Notes: generated from the sequence alone by a model not told the origin. Positions 1 through 9,540 are shown, numbered from the stretch's first letter. The stretch is 64,000 nt of DNA from JAGLCW01 sp964427915 (GCA_964427915.1 CAYRWA010000094.1:1-64000); one strand, 5' to 3'. Made by a program: numbers and translations.

Positions 1-95
1 GGCAAATATTGTTTTGATACATTTTTAACGGAGCCAAGTATCATCTCCGGCTTGCCGACATAGTGCAATCCTACTGTCGAAACCATTACACCCCC
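1..95 (-). ncRNA. ssrA: tmRNA (transfer-messenger RNA), 5' part only
   Basis: Read on the minus strand from position 95, the sequence opens with GGGGGTG, then GGTTTCGAC, then a GCAAGCCGGAG...GGCTCCGTTAAAAA block. This matches the order of conserved elements at the 5' end of bacterial tmRNA (5' acceptor strand, D-loop-like TTCGAC, and the GCCGAG/CTCGTAAA pairing region). tmRNA rescues stalled ribosomes together with SmpB by adding a degradation tag. The gene leaves the window at position 1, so the tag-coding region and the 3' acceptor half cannot be seen. It lies downstream of plsX on the same strand. A short open frame also runs through it but has no ribosome binding site. The call rests on recognition of the conserved blocks. 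Confidence 0.82.
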
Positions 96-149
96 ATATA
101 CATTTGTCAAGATACTACTACTAGTATACCCAATTCTAGGAAATTTATG

Positions 150-1145
150 CTATGAAACAGGATGTAGCTTTTGAATAAAATGTAACCTGTGTAATGTAGC
201 AGACTGCAATATTGCATTTTTTATTGCGAGTTCATCGGAAGAACCATGGCAAATGATTGAGATATCTTGTACCCCCAATAAAGGGGATCCACCGTATTCA
301 CGGTAATCAAGCTTTTGTTTTAAAGTAGAAAAGCTGTCTTTAAGAAACAAGCCGCCTACTTTGTGTTTTAAAGAAGATTGAATTTCTTCTCTGAAAAATT
401 CTTTTATAAACTGCATTGATCCCTCTACGGTTTTTAAAACAACGTTCCCAACAAAGCCATCACAAACCATTACTTGAATATTACCGACAAATAAATCTCT
501 TCCCTCTATAAAGCCTTGGAATGAATCGGGAAGACGATCTGACAATAATTTGTAGGCGTCCTTCGTAAGGTTGTTTCCTTTCGAGGGTTCACTTCCGTTG
601 TTGATGATGCCAATTTTGGGATCAGGGCACGAAAACATCAAAGAGTGATAAATAGAGCCCATTATTGCATAGTCAAGAAGATTTTGCGGCTTGCTATCCA
701 GATGTGCTCCTGCATCAATTAATGTACTGACCCCTTTTTTAGTAGGAAACGGGATAGCAATCCCAGGGCGGGAAATATCTTTCATTCTTCCTAATAAAAA
801 AACGGAGGTTGCCATTTGTGCACCTGTGTTGCCAGCGCTAACAATGGCGTCACAGGCATGGTCTTTTACCAATTGCACGGCTTGGTACAAGGAGGTAGAT
901 TTTCCAAACCGAAGGATTTTTGATGGAGTTTCGTCCATTGGAAAGTTTTCTGGAGCATGGACAATAGAAAAATGATCACGATAAGAAAGAAAGCACTCTT
1001 TTTGTAGGGCTTTTTCAATAATATCGTGATCACCCGTAACCGTAATATGTATGTTATTATTGCTTTTAATGGCGTCTAGCGCACCATAAAGTCTGGTTGT
1101 ATAGCCTAGATCACCACCAAGAGCATCTAGTGCTACGCGAATCAA
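150..1145 (-). CDS. plsX: Phosphate acyltransferase PlsX
   Basis: PlsX makes acyl-phosphate from acyl-ACP, the first step of the PlsX/PlsY route to phosphatidic acid; it acts at the inner face of the membrane. The 331-residue protein begins with the family signature VALDALGGD and has the SAGNTGA segment near residue 105, the INNGSEPSKGN loop and the VCDGFVGNV motif. The length is normal for the family. The start is a TTG at 1145 that overlaps the rpmF stop codon by 4 bp (TTGA), which implies translational coupling. rpmF-plsX is a very common pair in bacteria. The partner plsY lies about 5 kb away on the same strand but is separated by other genes. Confidence 0.95.
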   Translation of the reverse strand: MIRVALDALGGDLGYTTRLYGALDAIKSNNNIHITVTGDHDIIEKALQKECFLSYRDHFSIVHAPENFPMDETPSKILRFGKSTSLYQAVQLVKDHACDAIVSAGNTGAQMATSVFLLGRMKDISRPGIAIPFPTKKGVSTLIDAGAHLDSKPQNLLDYAIMGSIYHSLMFSCPDPKIGIINNGSEPSKGNNLTKDAYKLLSDRLPDSFQGFIEGRDLFVGNIQVMVCDGFVGNVVLKTVEGSMQFIKEFFREEIQSSLKHKVGGLFLKDSFSTLKQKLDYREYGGSPLLGVQDISIICHGSSDELAIKNAILQSATLHRLHFIQKLHPVS

Positions 1146-1345
1146 GCAGTTGCCGATCTCTCAGATTTTTCTTTTATCGCAATGATACTTTCGGTGCCAT
1201 AATGTCCGCAATATTTGCAAACATTATGAGGAAGAATAGCCTTGCTGCAATTAGGACATTTTGTTAATTGAACGGGAGTTAGTTTTTGCATTGCTCTACG
1301 ATGCTTGTTTCTCCGCGCAGTTCTTTTCTTTTTCGGAACGTTCAT
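1142..1345 (-). CDS. rpmF: 50S ribosomal protein L32
   Basis: This 67-residue protein starts MNVPKKKRTARRNKHRR, the L32 hallmark, and carries a zinc-ribbon pattern CPNC...CKYC (two CxxC pairs). It is part of the large ribosomal subunit. I chose the ATG at 1345 because AAGGAG lies 6-7 bases upstream; an in-frame TTG sits directly before it but is too close to that site. The gene leads the rpmF-plsX operon and its stop overlaps the plsX start. Retention of all four cysteines suggests the zinc-binding form of L32. Confidence 0.95.
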   Translation of the reverse strand: MNVPKKKRTARRNKHRRAMQKLTPVQLTKCPNCSKAILPHNVCKYCGHYGTESIIAIKEKSERSATA

Positions 1346-1429
1346 CAATATCTCCTTTAGTACGTAAAATCAAAAAAATATAAGCAAGAAAAGTAGTATA
1401 GTAAAGTACAGATGAAAATCAAACGAAAG

Positions 1430-2140
1430 TTAGTGTTCTTTTCTGGCAGAACCAACTAAAAATGCACCTTTAAGAGGGTTTATAAGTTTTCTAAACAGTT
1501 CAATGGTAGGGGCTTCTGGTTCTAAAAAAAGTGCTGGATGATAGTTTACAAAAACAGCTGATTCAATGCTGGGCGTTGAAAAGGTGTCAAACCGATTAAA
1601 AAGGGTTTTTAACGATTTGTATGTAAAAAAGGTAGCGTGTTTGTAGATTGTATTGTCAAAGTTTGGTTGCTTCATGAGAGATTGAATCCAGAGAGATTCT
1701 TGATTGAGTACTCCAAAAACTACTCTTCCTCCTGGTTTCAAGACACGGTGTATTTCGCGTAATGATTGGTCAATATCAGAAACAAACTCCAAGGAGCTAA
1801 TCGCTGCAACAAGGTCAAAACTATGATCTTGAAAAGGAAGGCTTTCAGCAGCAGAAACGATAAAGTGTATAGGAACAATGGAATGATTCGTTTTCTCTTG
1901 AGCAACATCCAACATTTTCTTGGAAGGGTCGACGGCAGAGACATGGGCACCCTTGTTTGCAAAACGGATGCTGTATAGTCCTGTTCCGCAGCCAATGTCT
2001 AGGACCCTTTTTCCCATTAAGTTACCGCAGTGTTTTAGGATTAATCGTTGTTCTAGAGCGTCAACAAATTCTCCTAGAGGTGTTTTGTACCAATCATCAT
2101 ATTGCGCTGATATAGAGTTAAATAAATCTTCGCTAGGCAT
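1430..2140 (-). CDS. Class I SAM-dependent methyltransferase (Methyltransf_11 type)
   Basis: This 236-residue protein has the SAM-binding motif I VLDIGCGTGLYSIRFA, an acidic motif II (VSAVDPS), and the later block LVAAISSLEFVSD followed by IHRVLKPGGRVVFGV, which is the usual order in UbiE/BioC-like methyltransferases. The substrate cannot be read from the sequence. I chose the ATG at 2140 (MPSEDLF) because GGAGAAGG lies just upstream; an in-frame ATG at 2176 has no recognisable ribosome binding site. It is divergent from purM and about 80 bp from rpmF. It could be a demethylmenaquinone/ubiquinone-type enzyme or a stand-alone small-molecule methyltransferase. Confidence 0.85.
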   Translation of the reverse strand: MPSEDLFNSISAQYDDWYKTPLGEFVDALEQRLILKHCGNLMGKRVLDIGCGTGLYSIRFANKGAHVSAVDPSKKMLDVAQEKTNHSIVPIHFIVSAAESLPFQDHSFDLVAAISSLEFVSDIDQSLREIHRVLKPGGRVVFGVLNQESLWIQSLMKQPNFDNTIYKHATFFTYKSLKTLFNRFDTFSTPSIESAVFVNYHPALFLEPEAPTIELFRKLINPLKGAFLVGSARKEH

Positions 2141-2176
2141 ATCCTTCTCCGTATAGTGTAAAGTTGTGATATTCAT

Positions 2177-2205
2177 TTTACCACGAAAGAAAGAAATTAT
2201 ATAAT
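2177..2205 (+). promoter_or_regulatory. Predicted sigma70-type promoter of purM
   Basis: TTTACC at 2177-2182 and TATAAT at 2200-2205 are 17 bp apart. The inferred start (about 2212) leaves a short leader with GAGGAG just before the purM ATG at 2237. This is pattern matching only. Confidence 0.5.
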
Positions 2206-2236
2206 ATTAATATGCACTATTACAGAGGAGAACAAA

Positions 2237-3325
2237 ATGAAAGACTTTTACAAAGAAGCCGGCGTACAAACACTTGCTGATGGCACTTCCATGAAAGGGC
2301 TGTTGCATTGGGTAGACAAAACATTTGCATTCCGTAGTCCCGGAGAACATGGACACGTACTGTTACCCATTGGCTTTTTTGCAAATATCATCCATATTGG
2401 AAATGATCTCGGTCTTGCTGTTTCTACCGATGGAGTTGGAACAAAACTATTGATTGCTGAACAGCTTCAGAAGTATGACACGATTGGCATTGATTGTGTC
2501 GCCATGAATGTTAATGATTTGATTTGTGTAGGCGCTGAGCCCGTCAGCTTCTTAGATTATATTGCAGTGGCAGAGTATGACTCTGTCATGATTGAACAAA
2601 TTGCTTTTGGCCTCCACGAAGGGTGCAAGCAGGCTCGTATTTCTATTCCAGGTGGCGAAATCGCACAAGTTAAAGACTTACTGCATCCTGCAAAAAATGC
2701 ATTTGACTTAGTTGGAACTGCCATAGGAACAGTACAGAAGGATAGAATTATTACAGGAAAGAATATTACAACTGGCGATGTTATGATTGGCTTTCCTAGC
2801 AGTGGATTACACAGTAACGGGTTTACGTTGGCCAGAAAAGTTCTGTTAGATACTGCTAGTCACGCTTCTACTAACACTCTTATGGAACTTTTAACCCCGA
2901 CAAAAATTTATGTAGAAACTGCTATGTTACTGCTACGAAATTTTACTGTCAAAGGATTTGCCAATATTACAGGAGATGGTTTGCTAAACATTCTACGTCT
3001 TGATTCTTCTGTGGAGTACATAGTCGATAACCCATTGCCAGTACCCTCCATTTTTCACACGATTCAAAAAAATGGGATCATCCCCCTTGAAGAAATGTAC
3101 AAAGACTTCAATATGGGGCTTGGTTTTGTGGCGATTGTATCACAAAATGATTACGATGACATACACACGCTTTTAGATTCACATTCCATTGATCATGCTA
3201 AGATTGGGATTGTACAAAAAAGCTCTCATCCCAAGCTTACGGTACCCAGTCTGTCCTTAATAGCAGAGCATGGAACAATTCGACACTACAAAAACGAACC
3301 TTTTATAAGTTATTGTCCTGGGTAA
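2237..3325 (+). CDS. purM: Phosphoribosylformylglycinamidine cyclo-ligase (AIR synthetase)
   Basis: PurM closes the imidazole ring of purine biosynthesis (FGAM + ATP to AIR). The 362-residue protein has the family blocks STDGVGTKLL near residue 73, DCVAMNVNDLICVGAEP, PGGEIAQV and SSGLHSNGFTLAR, and a C-terminal GLGFVAIV. The length is usual. The ATG at 2237 follows GAGGAGAAC. No other purine gene is nearby, so purM is a single-gene unit here instead of part of a pur operon. Its 3' end overlaps the convergent gene on the minus strand by 16 bp (3310-3325). Confidence 0.95.
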   Translation: MKDFYKEAGVQTLADGTSMKGLLHWVDKTFAFRSPGEHGHVLLPIGFFANIIHIGNDLGLAVSTDGVGTKLLIAEQLQKYDTIGIDCVAMNVNDLICVGAEPVSFLDYIAVAEYDSVMIEQIAFGLHEGCKQARISIPGGEIAQVKDLLHPAKNAFDLVGTAIGTVQKDRIITGKNITTGDVMIGFPSSGLHSNGFTLARKVLLDTASHASTNTLMELLTPTKIYVETAMLLLRNFTVKGFANITGDGLLNILRLDSSVEYIVDNPLPVPSIFHTIQKNGIIPLEEMYKDFNMGLGFVAIVSQNDYDDIHTLLDSHSIDHAKIGIVQKSSHPKLTVPSLSLIAEHGTIRHYKNEPFISYCPG

Positions 3326-5499
3326 GTTATGTATATTTTCTTTGTATTGGCTTCCCATATAACTGAGGCCCCAAGTGCTTCTGTGACAAAACGAATTGGC
3401 ACAAAGGTTCTGCCATTTCTTATCATCGGGGGAACGTCCAGCGTTACGGGTTCGTTGTTTACATATGCCGTATTGCTGCCAAGTATTACATCAACCCTAT
3501 TGCCATCTAAAATATAGGATGCTTTTTTCAGGTTGTTATCCCATAGGATTTCGGCTTTTAAGGCTTCTCCAATGAATCGGAAAGGCACTAGGGTTCTCCC
3601 GTTTTCTGTGAAAGGAGCTTCGTCTAGCTCTACTCTTTCCTTGTCAATATAGGCCGACCTAGAACCAATCTGCAGAACAATGGTTGTTCTTTCTTTTGGT
3701 TGCACTTCAGCATTGTCTAGGGATAGGATTTGAATGCGAGAGTTACCCGTGTCCGCAATGTAGACATATTCTTCAGTCCCCCATATGTCCCCAGGATAAT
3801 TAAAATAACCTTCCTTTTCTTTGTATCCCTCGACGGTGGAAGGATAAAGGATAGCTCCGTTTTTACCCGCTGAAAACAATTCCTCTCCACGCTTGGTGCA
3901 AAAATAGATAGTACCATTGGTTGTGTTAAGAATGGACAAAATGGAGCCAGTAAGGTGTATGTCTGAGTACAGTCCTTCCATTGGTAATGAAAATTCTGCT
4001 ACTAGATATCCTTTTGAATCTACTACCCGTACTTTCCTAAAAGTTGGAAGCAAGATGTACAAAAACCCTGATTCATCTACACTAATCGAACATTGATTTG
4101 CTAATGATGGTTGCCCTTTTAGGGAGCTAATCTCAAGTTTTGTAACATTGTTACCGTTTCTATCAAACGAATATAGAAGACCATCAAACCACGACAAAAC
4201 AAAGAATGTCTGATCAGAAGATCTGTAGTAGATGCTTGATTTGGGAGGAATATAAGAGGGAGTGGGAATGACTGTTGCCTTGTTTTTTCCAATATTGTAA
4301 TGAATGATGTTAAGCTGTATGCCTTTAATAACGATGAAAAGAGAATCATCTTTGTCCATAAACAGTTGAACATCGGTACTAAAATCGGAAACATTAGCAA
4401 TAGAAAGGATTTGTCCAAGCGATACTGAATTTTTCAAGGAATCGTTGTGGTAATGGCTTATTGTATTGGATAACAGATGAAAAGAAAAAATATTAATTTT
4501 GTCTCCCGTTATACGATATGGGGACATTGTGTCCGATGAACACACTGGAATAAATACAGTGGTCGATTCTTTCCCAATCAATTCTATTCCTGTCGTGGGT
4601 TGGCATACCAAAATTTCTTCTTGTGAGAAGATACAGAAATCAGGATTGTTTTCCATATTGGTAGGGGATGTATTCAGGTAGTCTCCTTCGCTACGGATGG
4701 AAAACGAATCTGGTTGCAAAATGTAATAATAGGAGGGGTTGCTAAAAAGGGCAATATCACCCTCTGGAAGGCATGAAATGTGAGTGGGAAAATTAGATAG
4801 CGAGGTTAGTTCAGTGTGTGTTGTATAGGTACCAGATAGTGTAAATTGATAGATGCTTGCATGTGAATTACGAAGATCTCCATAAGGGGCTTGAAGGATA
4901 TAAATGGCATTTTTGGATACCGCTATGTCAATTGCAGTGACAGGGCTACCATTCTCATCGGTGAGTTTTCTTGCAATGTAATCGTTATCGTGAGTGGAGC
5001 CCATCCATACAGTTCCACTAGATTGTTCTTTGAAAACAATTTTCTGTGATTCTATTGGTACTATCCGATTGCCAACAGCCCCAATAAAGCCTTTGATTGT
5101 ATTCAGCTGACTAGTTTGAAGAAGAGCACCTTCCCCTGAGTATCTGTAAAGGAAGGAGTCCACACGAAGATAGATTTCACGATCCAAAGAAGTGTGCAAC
5201 TCAACTTCTGCATAATAGTTTGTATTCGGAAGATAGACCGGAAAGGAATGGATGTACTTTTTTGTAGCATCGTATTTGCTAATGCAGGATTTGAGTCCAT
5301 CTAAAACCAATATATTGGAAGATTGATCTCTTGCTATTCGTATTGGATATCCCAGCTCCCCCTCTATAGGTCCATGGCCAATCGTATACCAGCTTCGATT
5401 TGTATCTGCATATGAAGATAGCGGAACCGATGTCATGATGAAAATGGCAATCAAAATGCATACTTTTACCAATACAAATATTTTATTTCTTACAATCAT
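3310..5499 (-). CDS. Secreted beta-propeller protein with two C-terminal copper-amine-oxidase-like stalk repeats
   Basis: This 729-residue protein starts with a signal peptide (basic NKIF, hydrophobic VKVCILIAIFIM, then SSYA). The middle has repeated strands of the kind GFLYILLPTFRKVRVVDSKG and EYVYIADTGNSRIQILSL, which look like NHL/SMP-30-type propeller blades. The last 125 residues contain two copies of the Cu_amine_oxidN1 stalk motif (NGRTLVPFRFIGEALKA and NGRTFVPIRFVTEALGA, each followed by a short W-containing strand). Such domains are non-catalytic and occur on exported proteins of Clostridia-like bacteria. The start overlaps the plsY end by 17 bp, so the two are probably co-transcribed. 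No enzyme motif is visible; a binding or surface role is inferred. Confidence 0.8.
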   Translation of the reverse strand: MIVRNKIFVLVKVCILIAIFIMTSVPLSSYADTNRSWYTIGHGPIEGELGYPIRIARDQSSNILVLDGLKSCISKYDATKKYIHSFPVYLPNTNYYAEVELHTSLDREIYLRVDSFLYRYSGEGALLQTSQLNTIKGFIGAVGNRIVPIESQKIVFKEQSSGTVWMGSTHDNDYIARKLTDENGSPVTAIDIAVSKNAIYILQAPYGDLRNSHASIYQFTLSGTYTTHTELTSLSNFPTHISCLPEGDIALFSNPSYYYILQPDSFSIRSEGDYLNTSPTNMENNPDFCIFSQEEILVCQPTTGIELIGKESTTVFIPVCSSDTMSPYRITGDKINIFSFHLLSNTISHYHNDSLKNSVSLGQILSIANVSDFSTDVQLFMDKDDSLFIVIKGIQLNIIHYNIGKNKATVIPTPSYIPPKSSIYYRSSDQTFFVLSWFDGLLYSFDRNGNNVTKLEISSLKGQPSLANQCSISVDESGFLYILLPTFRKVRVVDSKGYLVAEFSLPMEGLYSDIHLTGSILSILNTTNGTIYFCTKRGEELFSAGKNGAILYPSTVEGYKEKEGYFNYPGDIWGTEEYVYIADTGNSRIQILSLDNAEVQPKERTTIVLQIGSRSAYIDKERVELDEAPFTENGRTLVPFRFIGEALKAEILWDNNLKKASYILDGNRVDVILGSNTAYVNNEPVTLDVPPMIRNGRTFVPIRFVTEALGASVIWEANTKKIYITYPGQ

Positions 5500-6283
5500 C
5501 TTGACCCTTCTTTCTGTCCGACTTTTTTTTCTGGACCGAAAAAAACGAATTTTTTAAAGAGGTAGATTTTGTGATGATGCCCTTACTACTATTCTTAATC
5601 TTGGTAGAAAAAATGGAAGATTTTTTGGCAGAGTATTCTGCTGCCCTTTTAAAACCATAAACGATAATGTACCACATTTTCTTTGGGTTCAGCTTGCTTG
5701 TTCGAATCATTTTGACAAACAATGGGACGATTTTTGGTAGAATGAGCAAAGGAATCAATATACTGGCATATCCTTCATAAATGCCGTGGTTTTTTGAGAA
5801 CACAAAAAGGGGTACAAGCAAGAAGCAAAAGCCTGCTGCAAAGGAAATATTCTTTGTTATTGTATTCATTAGAACTAAAAGAGGAACCAATAACAAGCTA
5901 ATGAGAGGAAAGATGGCAAATGAAACGCCTGCTGCAGTAGATGCCCCTTTTCCACCACGAAAGCCAGCAAAAATAGGCCAATTATGACCGCAAATCGTGG
6001 AACCGGCTATCCCTAAAAACCATCCTCCGTGAAGCAATTCGTTGATGTATAAAAAATAGCCTATTGATGTAGGGATATAGCCTTTGAGAAAGTCACAAAC
6101 GAATGTAAAAATACCCCATATTTTGCCAATGGAATGATAAACATTGTTTGCCCCCATGTTTTGGTATTCATTGTCGCGAATATCCTTTCCTGTTTTCAGC
6201 TTGCCAATGATAAGCGCAGAGGGGATAGATCCAAACAAATATCCAAAAAAAGTTAGCAACAAACCATTACCGATAGTTGTCAT
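5483..6283 (-). CDS. plsY: Acyl-phosphate glycerol-3-phosphate acyltransferase PlsY with a basic C-terminal extension
   Basis: PlsY is the integral membrane enzyme that moves the acyl group from acyl-phosphate to glycerol-3-phosphate. Family motifs are present: GSIPSALIIGK (motif 1, near residue 18), GANNVYHSIGK (glycerol phosphate loop, near 44), and GHNWPIFAGFRGGKGASTAAG (near 98-118). Normal PlsY is about 200 residues; this one is 266, with roughly 65 extra C-terminal residues that are rich in Lys and Ser (about 20 lysines) and look disordered. The ATG at 6283 follows GAGG. The gene overlaps the downstream propeller protein gene by 17 bp. The tail is in frame with no sign of frameshift. 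Confidence 0.93.
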   Translation of the reverse strand: MTTIGNGLLLTFFGYLFGSIPSALIIGKLKTGKDIRDNEYQNMGANNVYHSIGKIWGIFTFVCDFLKGYIPTSIGYFLYINELLHGGWFLGIAGSTICGHNWPIFAGFRGGKGASTAAGVSFAIFPLISLLLVPLLVLMNTITKNISFAAGFCFLLVPLFVFSKNHGIYEGYASILIPLLILPKIVPLFVKMIRTSKLNPKKMWYIIVYGFKRAAEYSAKKSSIFSTKIKNSSKGIITKSTSLKNSFFSVQKKKSDRKKGQDDCKK

Positions 6284-6360
6284 AGCGTCCTCAACAAGAA
6301 ACTCTTATTCATTAAAACACAATATACAAATGATAGCATTTATTTTGCGTCAATGGTAGG

Positions 6361-9300
6361 CTAATCAACATTGTTTCTAGATTGTGAACCTGTCAAATCT
6401 ACAATCAATGCAAGTACATCATCTTGACGTTGGAAAGGATCTAATGAAAGAAAACCGCACGACACAAAAAAACGGTTTTGTTCGTTTTGGATACAACCTA
6501 TTCTCTGATCAAGCGATACCCCCAGTAATACCGCATTGGATTCCAATGGAACGTCCTTCCATGCCAGAGTATGAAAAGGTTCCCAGTTTGCACGCGAAGG
6601 TATGAAATAAACTTCTTTTTCTAGTATACCTGTATCTTCCGATATTTTGATAATTGGCTCTAAATGCCTACTATAGTTAGTTAGAGAGAATGTATGTGTT
6701 GCTATTCCAAAAAATTGAACCAGCTTTTGGTTCAATTTTTGTTGATATGTACTTGGAGCGAATCCTATTACAATGCCGCCTTTGTCTGCGAAAGTTTCAA
6801 GATAGTCTACCAAAGGTGAAAAACTGCTATAAGAGAAGCCAAGCCAATAATTGTCAAACAGTATCATTCCCTCCAAGCGATAATCTTCTACGTAGTGACT
6901 AGGGATGATACAAAACTCGATTGTTTTGTTTTGGAAAGAATGGTGTTTTACTTGGTTTACAACGTTGTTTAACTGATTGACGGGAATGGCTTGATCCATT
7001 TTGCTTGCAAACATTAGGTTGACTGGAAAGCCAATGCGAAAATACTCTTGTTCTACATTTGCCTCCATAATCCAATTTGGTTCGACGAAGAGAAAAATGG
7101 GCTTGTCGTGGGGATTTTTTAAAGGATCCGATACAAACCCTTTCACTGTATGTCTAAGAATATATTTCCCTTTTTTGTTTGGAATGGGGATGTGAAAATG
7201 ATGTAAAGAATATCCTTGGGGTTGGAAATGTTGTTTTATTGTTGTATCGGTAAACACTGTGGTGCCTGTTTCATCCAGTACGGCAATGGATGACTCTACA
7301 AACTCGACCAATTCATAGCCGTTGTTGGATAGAGAGTAGAAGTATGGTAGAGTTTCTCCAGGGTATACTTTTTGGATGCGCGTAAAAGGGTACTGTAACG
7401 AGATATTGTGGGGAGGTGTTACCAGTAACAGAAATCGAAGTTCTTTACCTGTTGCATCAGAACAACGAATACATACTTTGTAAGGGAGAGGTTTTTTAAT
7501 CAATATTTCCGTCTTATCTCTAACCATTTCCGACAAAATGATGTTTTCAGGGTCATTGTATTCAAATACGAGAACTTTAGTACAGTGTTCCATCTCTATT
7601 TCTAAAGGACTTTTATTGTCTAAAAAAACAGCCGGAGACACTGCGCTGTCATCCCTTGTAATTAATGACTTAATGCGTGCTTTCATCGAACGTATTGGAC
7701 TATCTTGAGATACAGATTGATGAAGAATTTCCAAAGTGGGGTCTCCTAACAAAGTAAACCCTGCAAAGCTGTGAAGAGAAAAGTCATACATGTAGTTTTC
7801 TTCTATATATTGTGTTAATGTTTTACTACAGATTTCACCGAGAGAATCCGAAGAGGAAATGTTTGCAAAAAAATGAGAGCATATTGCATCCATTTGTTGA
7901 GGGTTTGCATACACTACTTCACCACTCAATGTTTTTTCGACAGAAAAGCTTGAGTAATTTACGCGTGCTCCACCTACAAAGGCAATCGCGCCAGCTTGTG
8001 CAAAAAGCAATGATTGACCAAAAGAGGTAGGAAGTCCAAATACTGGATCTGATTCATACTGAATTCCTGAATCCCTTGTGTCAAATGAACCATTCATGCA
8101 TGAATAACTAAACACAATAGGAAGCTTTTCTTCTTTTTCCAAGTGCATACTATCTCGTACGTCAAAAAATCCTGGTTCTAATCGGACTTCACTTCCAGAT
8201 CCATGAGCACATATATTGGCAAAACCGACCTGGCCTTTTTGAAAAAGAGAAGAGGCTTCTTCTTCATTACAGTTTCCTTCGGTAGCATACAGCTTTGACA
8301 CTTGAAACTCTTCGTCAGGAAGGGCATTTATAATGTGTTGGTTAAGCAATTCCCCTACATAATGATAGTGGAATAAATCCCCGCCCATGAATGCCATTTT
8401 TGAAAACCATTCGATATCGAGATTCTCTTTCCAGCACGCTACTTTTTCAATGTAATGGTCAAGCTCTTCGACTGATCGTACGGGGATTCTCCCCAAGGAG
8501 CTTTCAATAAGCAATACTTTATTCCCTCCATTGGGTGACATGTAAAAGAAATCAGAGGGAATAATTTCGTTATAAAAATCATTCGTGAGATTCCACTCCA
8601 TCGTTCCAGTAGTAACATATACTGAAGCTGGAATCACAGAGCTATCACCTATAATAGTTACAAATTTGTGGGGGTCATGTTCCAATTTGTATTGCAGGAA
8701 AGACTGAATTTTCCAGGAGAGTTCCTGGTTCCAGTTTTCTAAAAACCCCCACATAGCCTTGTCAATGTTTTCTATGTCTCGAAAGGAACCAATATTTCTT
8801 TGTTCCCACTCCTTTTCGTAATCAAAGCTTTCTATTGTAGATAGCGGGATTATGGAACTATCAATACCCCATTGGGTGTGTAAGTCCTGCAATCTCATTG
8901 CACTTGAAATCCATATATCAGGACAGATGATGAGCTCTTTGTTTGTTTCTGCTGCTGCTGATTGTATTGATTCATCTATATTTGGAACAACCAAAAAGGA
9001 GCATTCTTTAACAAAAAATACTTTGCCAGAGCGAATTTGTAATGGGTAAAACAGAATATTGCACGATGGATGAAACGAAGATCCTGTTATGACATAGTCT
9101 ACTATATTGCCAGGTAAAACACCTGGTTTGCTTCTTTCTGAGCCATCCGTTGCATACATATAGGGAGACTTTTTTATATCGTTACTAGATACAAAGGACC
9201 CATCTTCATGTAGCAATGGACTCCAGAGTAGTTTATCTATATAAATAGTAACATTGTGGGAAACTTGTTGAGAAATTGTCGTAAACAAAAGTGTAGGTTG

Positions 9301-9540
9301 TTCCGGAATAGTCAACGGCGAATAACCATCCAGAATGAGTTCTATTTTGTCATTGTTGTATTGATATTGAATATCTAGGGGTTCTATGGAAATTGTATAC
9401 ATTGTAGCACCGGAAAGACTAGTACGAGAGATTGTACTAGAAGATGCTTCGAAGCATTTGGTTGATTTGTAGGAGGATGAGAACAATAAAAACAAGATTA
9501 AAAAAGAGCAAATCCATTGATATATTTTGCATTGCAACAT
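6361..9540 (-). CDS. Large secreted gingipain-like cysteine peptidase (family C25)
   Basis: This 1059-residue protein has an N-terminal signal peptide (ICSFLILFLLFSSS). The central part carries the C25 layout: VTIIGDSSVIPAS near 294, SLGRIPVRSVEEL near 348, then the catalytic His in NICAHGSG (H446) and the catalytic Cys in FSYSCMNGSFD (C481), followed by SFGQSLLFAQAGAIAFVGG. These fit the caspase-like fold of gingipains and relatives. About 400 further residues downstream look like beta-sandwich domains. No type IX secretion C-terminal signal is recognisable. GGAG lies 6 bases before the ATG at 9540. It stands alone on the minus strand, divergent from gcvH. Substrate and activation are unknown. 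Confidence 0.85.
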   Translation of the reverse strand: MLQCKIYQWICSFLILFLLFSSSYKSTKCFEASSSTISRTSLSGATMYTISIEPLDIQYQYNNDKIELILDGYSPLTIPEQPTLLFTTISQQVSHNVTIYIDKLLWSPLLHEDGSFVSSNDIKKSPYMYATDGSERSKPGVLPGNIVDYVITGSSFHPSCNILFYPLQIRSGKVFFVKECSFLVVPNIDESIQSAAAETNKELIICPDIWISSAMRLQDLHTQWGIDSSIIPLSTIESFDYEKEWEQRNIGSFRDIENIDKAMWGFLENWNQELSWKIQSFLQYKLEHDPHKFVTIIGDSSVIPASVYVTTGTMEWNLTNDFYNEIIPSDFFYMSPNGGNKVLLIESSLGRIPVRSVEELDHYIEKVACWKENLDIEWFSKMAFMGGDLFHYHYVGELLNQHIINALPDEEFQVSKLYATEGNCNEEEASSLFQKGQVGFANICAHGSGSEVRLEPGFFDVRDSMHLEKEEKLPIVFSYSCMNGSFDTRDSGIQYESDPVFGLPTSFGQSLLFAQAGAIAFVGGARVNYSSFSVEKTLSGEVVYANPQQMDAICSHFFANISSSDSLGEICSKTLTQYIEENYMYDFSLHSFAGFTLLGDPTLEILHQSVSQDSPIRSMKARIKSLITRDDSAVSPAVFLDNKSPLEIEMEHCTKVLVFEYNDPENIILSEMVRDKTEILIKKPLPYKVCIRCSDATGKELRFLLLVTPPHNISLQYPFTRIQKVYPGETLPYFYSLSNNGYELVEFVESSIAVLDETGTTVFTDTTIKQHFQPQGYSLHHFHIPIPNKKGKYILRHTVKGFVSDPLKNPHDKPIFLFVEPNWIMEANVEQEYFRIGFPVNLMFASKMDQAIPVNQLNNVVNQVKHHSFQNKTIEFCIIPSHYVEDYRLEGMILFDNYWLGFSYSSFSPLVDYLETFADKGGIVIGFAPSTYQQKLNQKLVQFFGIATHTFSLTNYSRHLEPIIKISEDTGILEKEVYFIPSRANWEPFHTLAWKDVPLESNAVLLGVSLDQRIGCIQNEQNRFFVSCGFLSLDPFQRQDDVLALIVDLTGSQSRNNVD

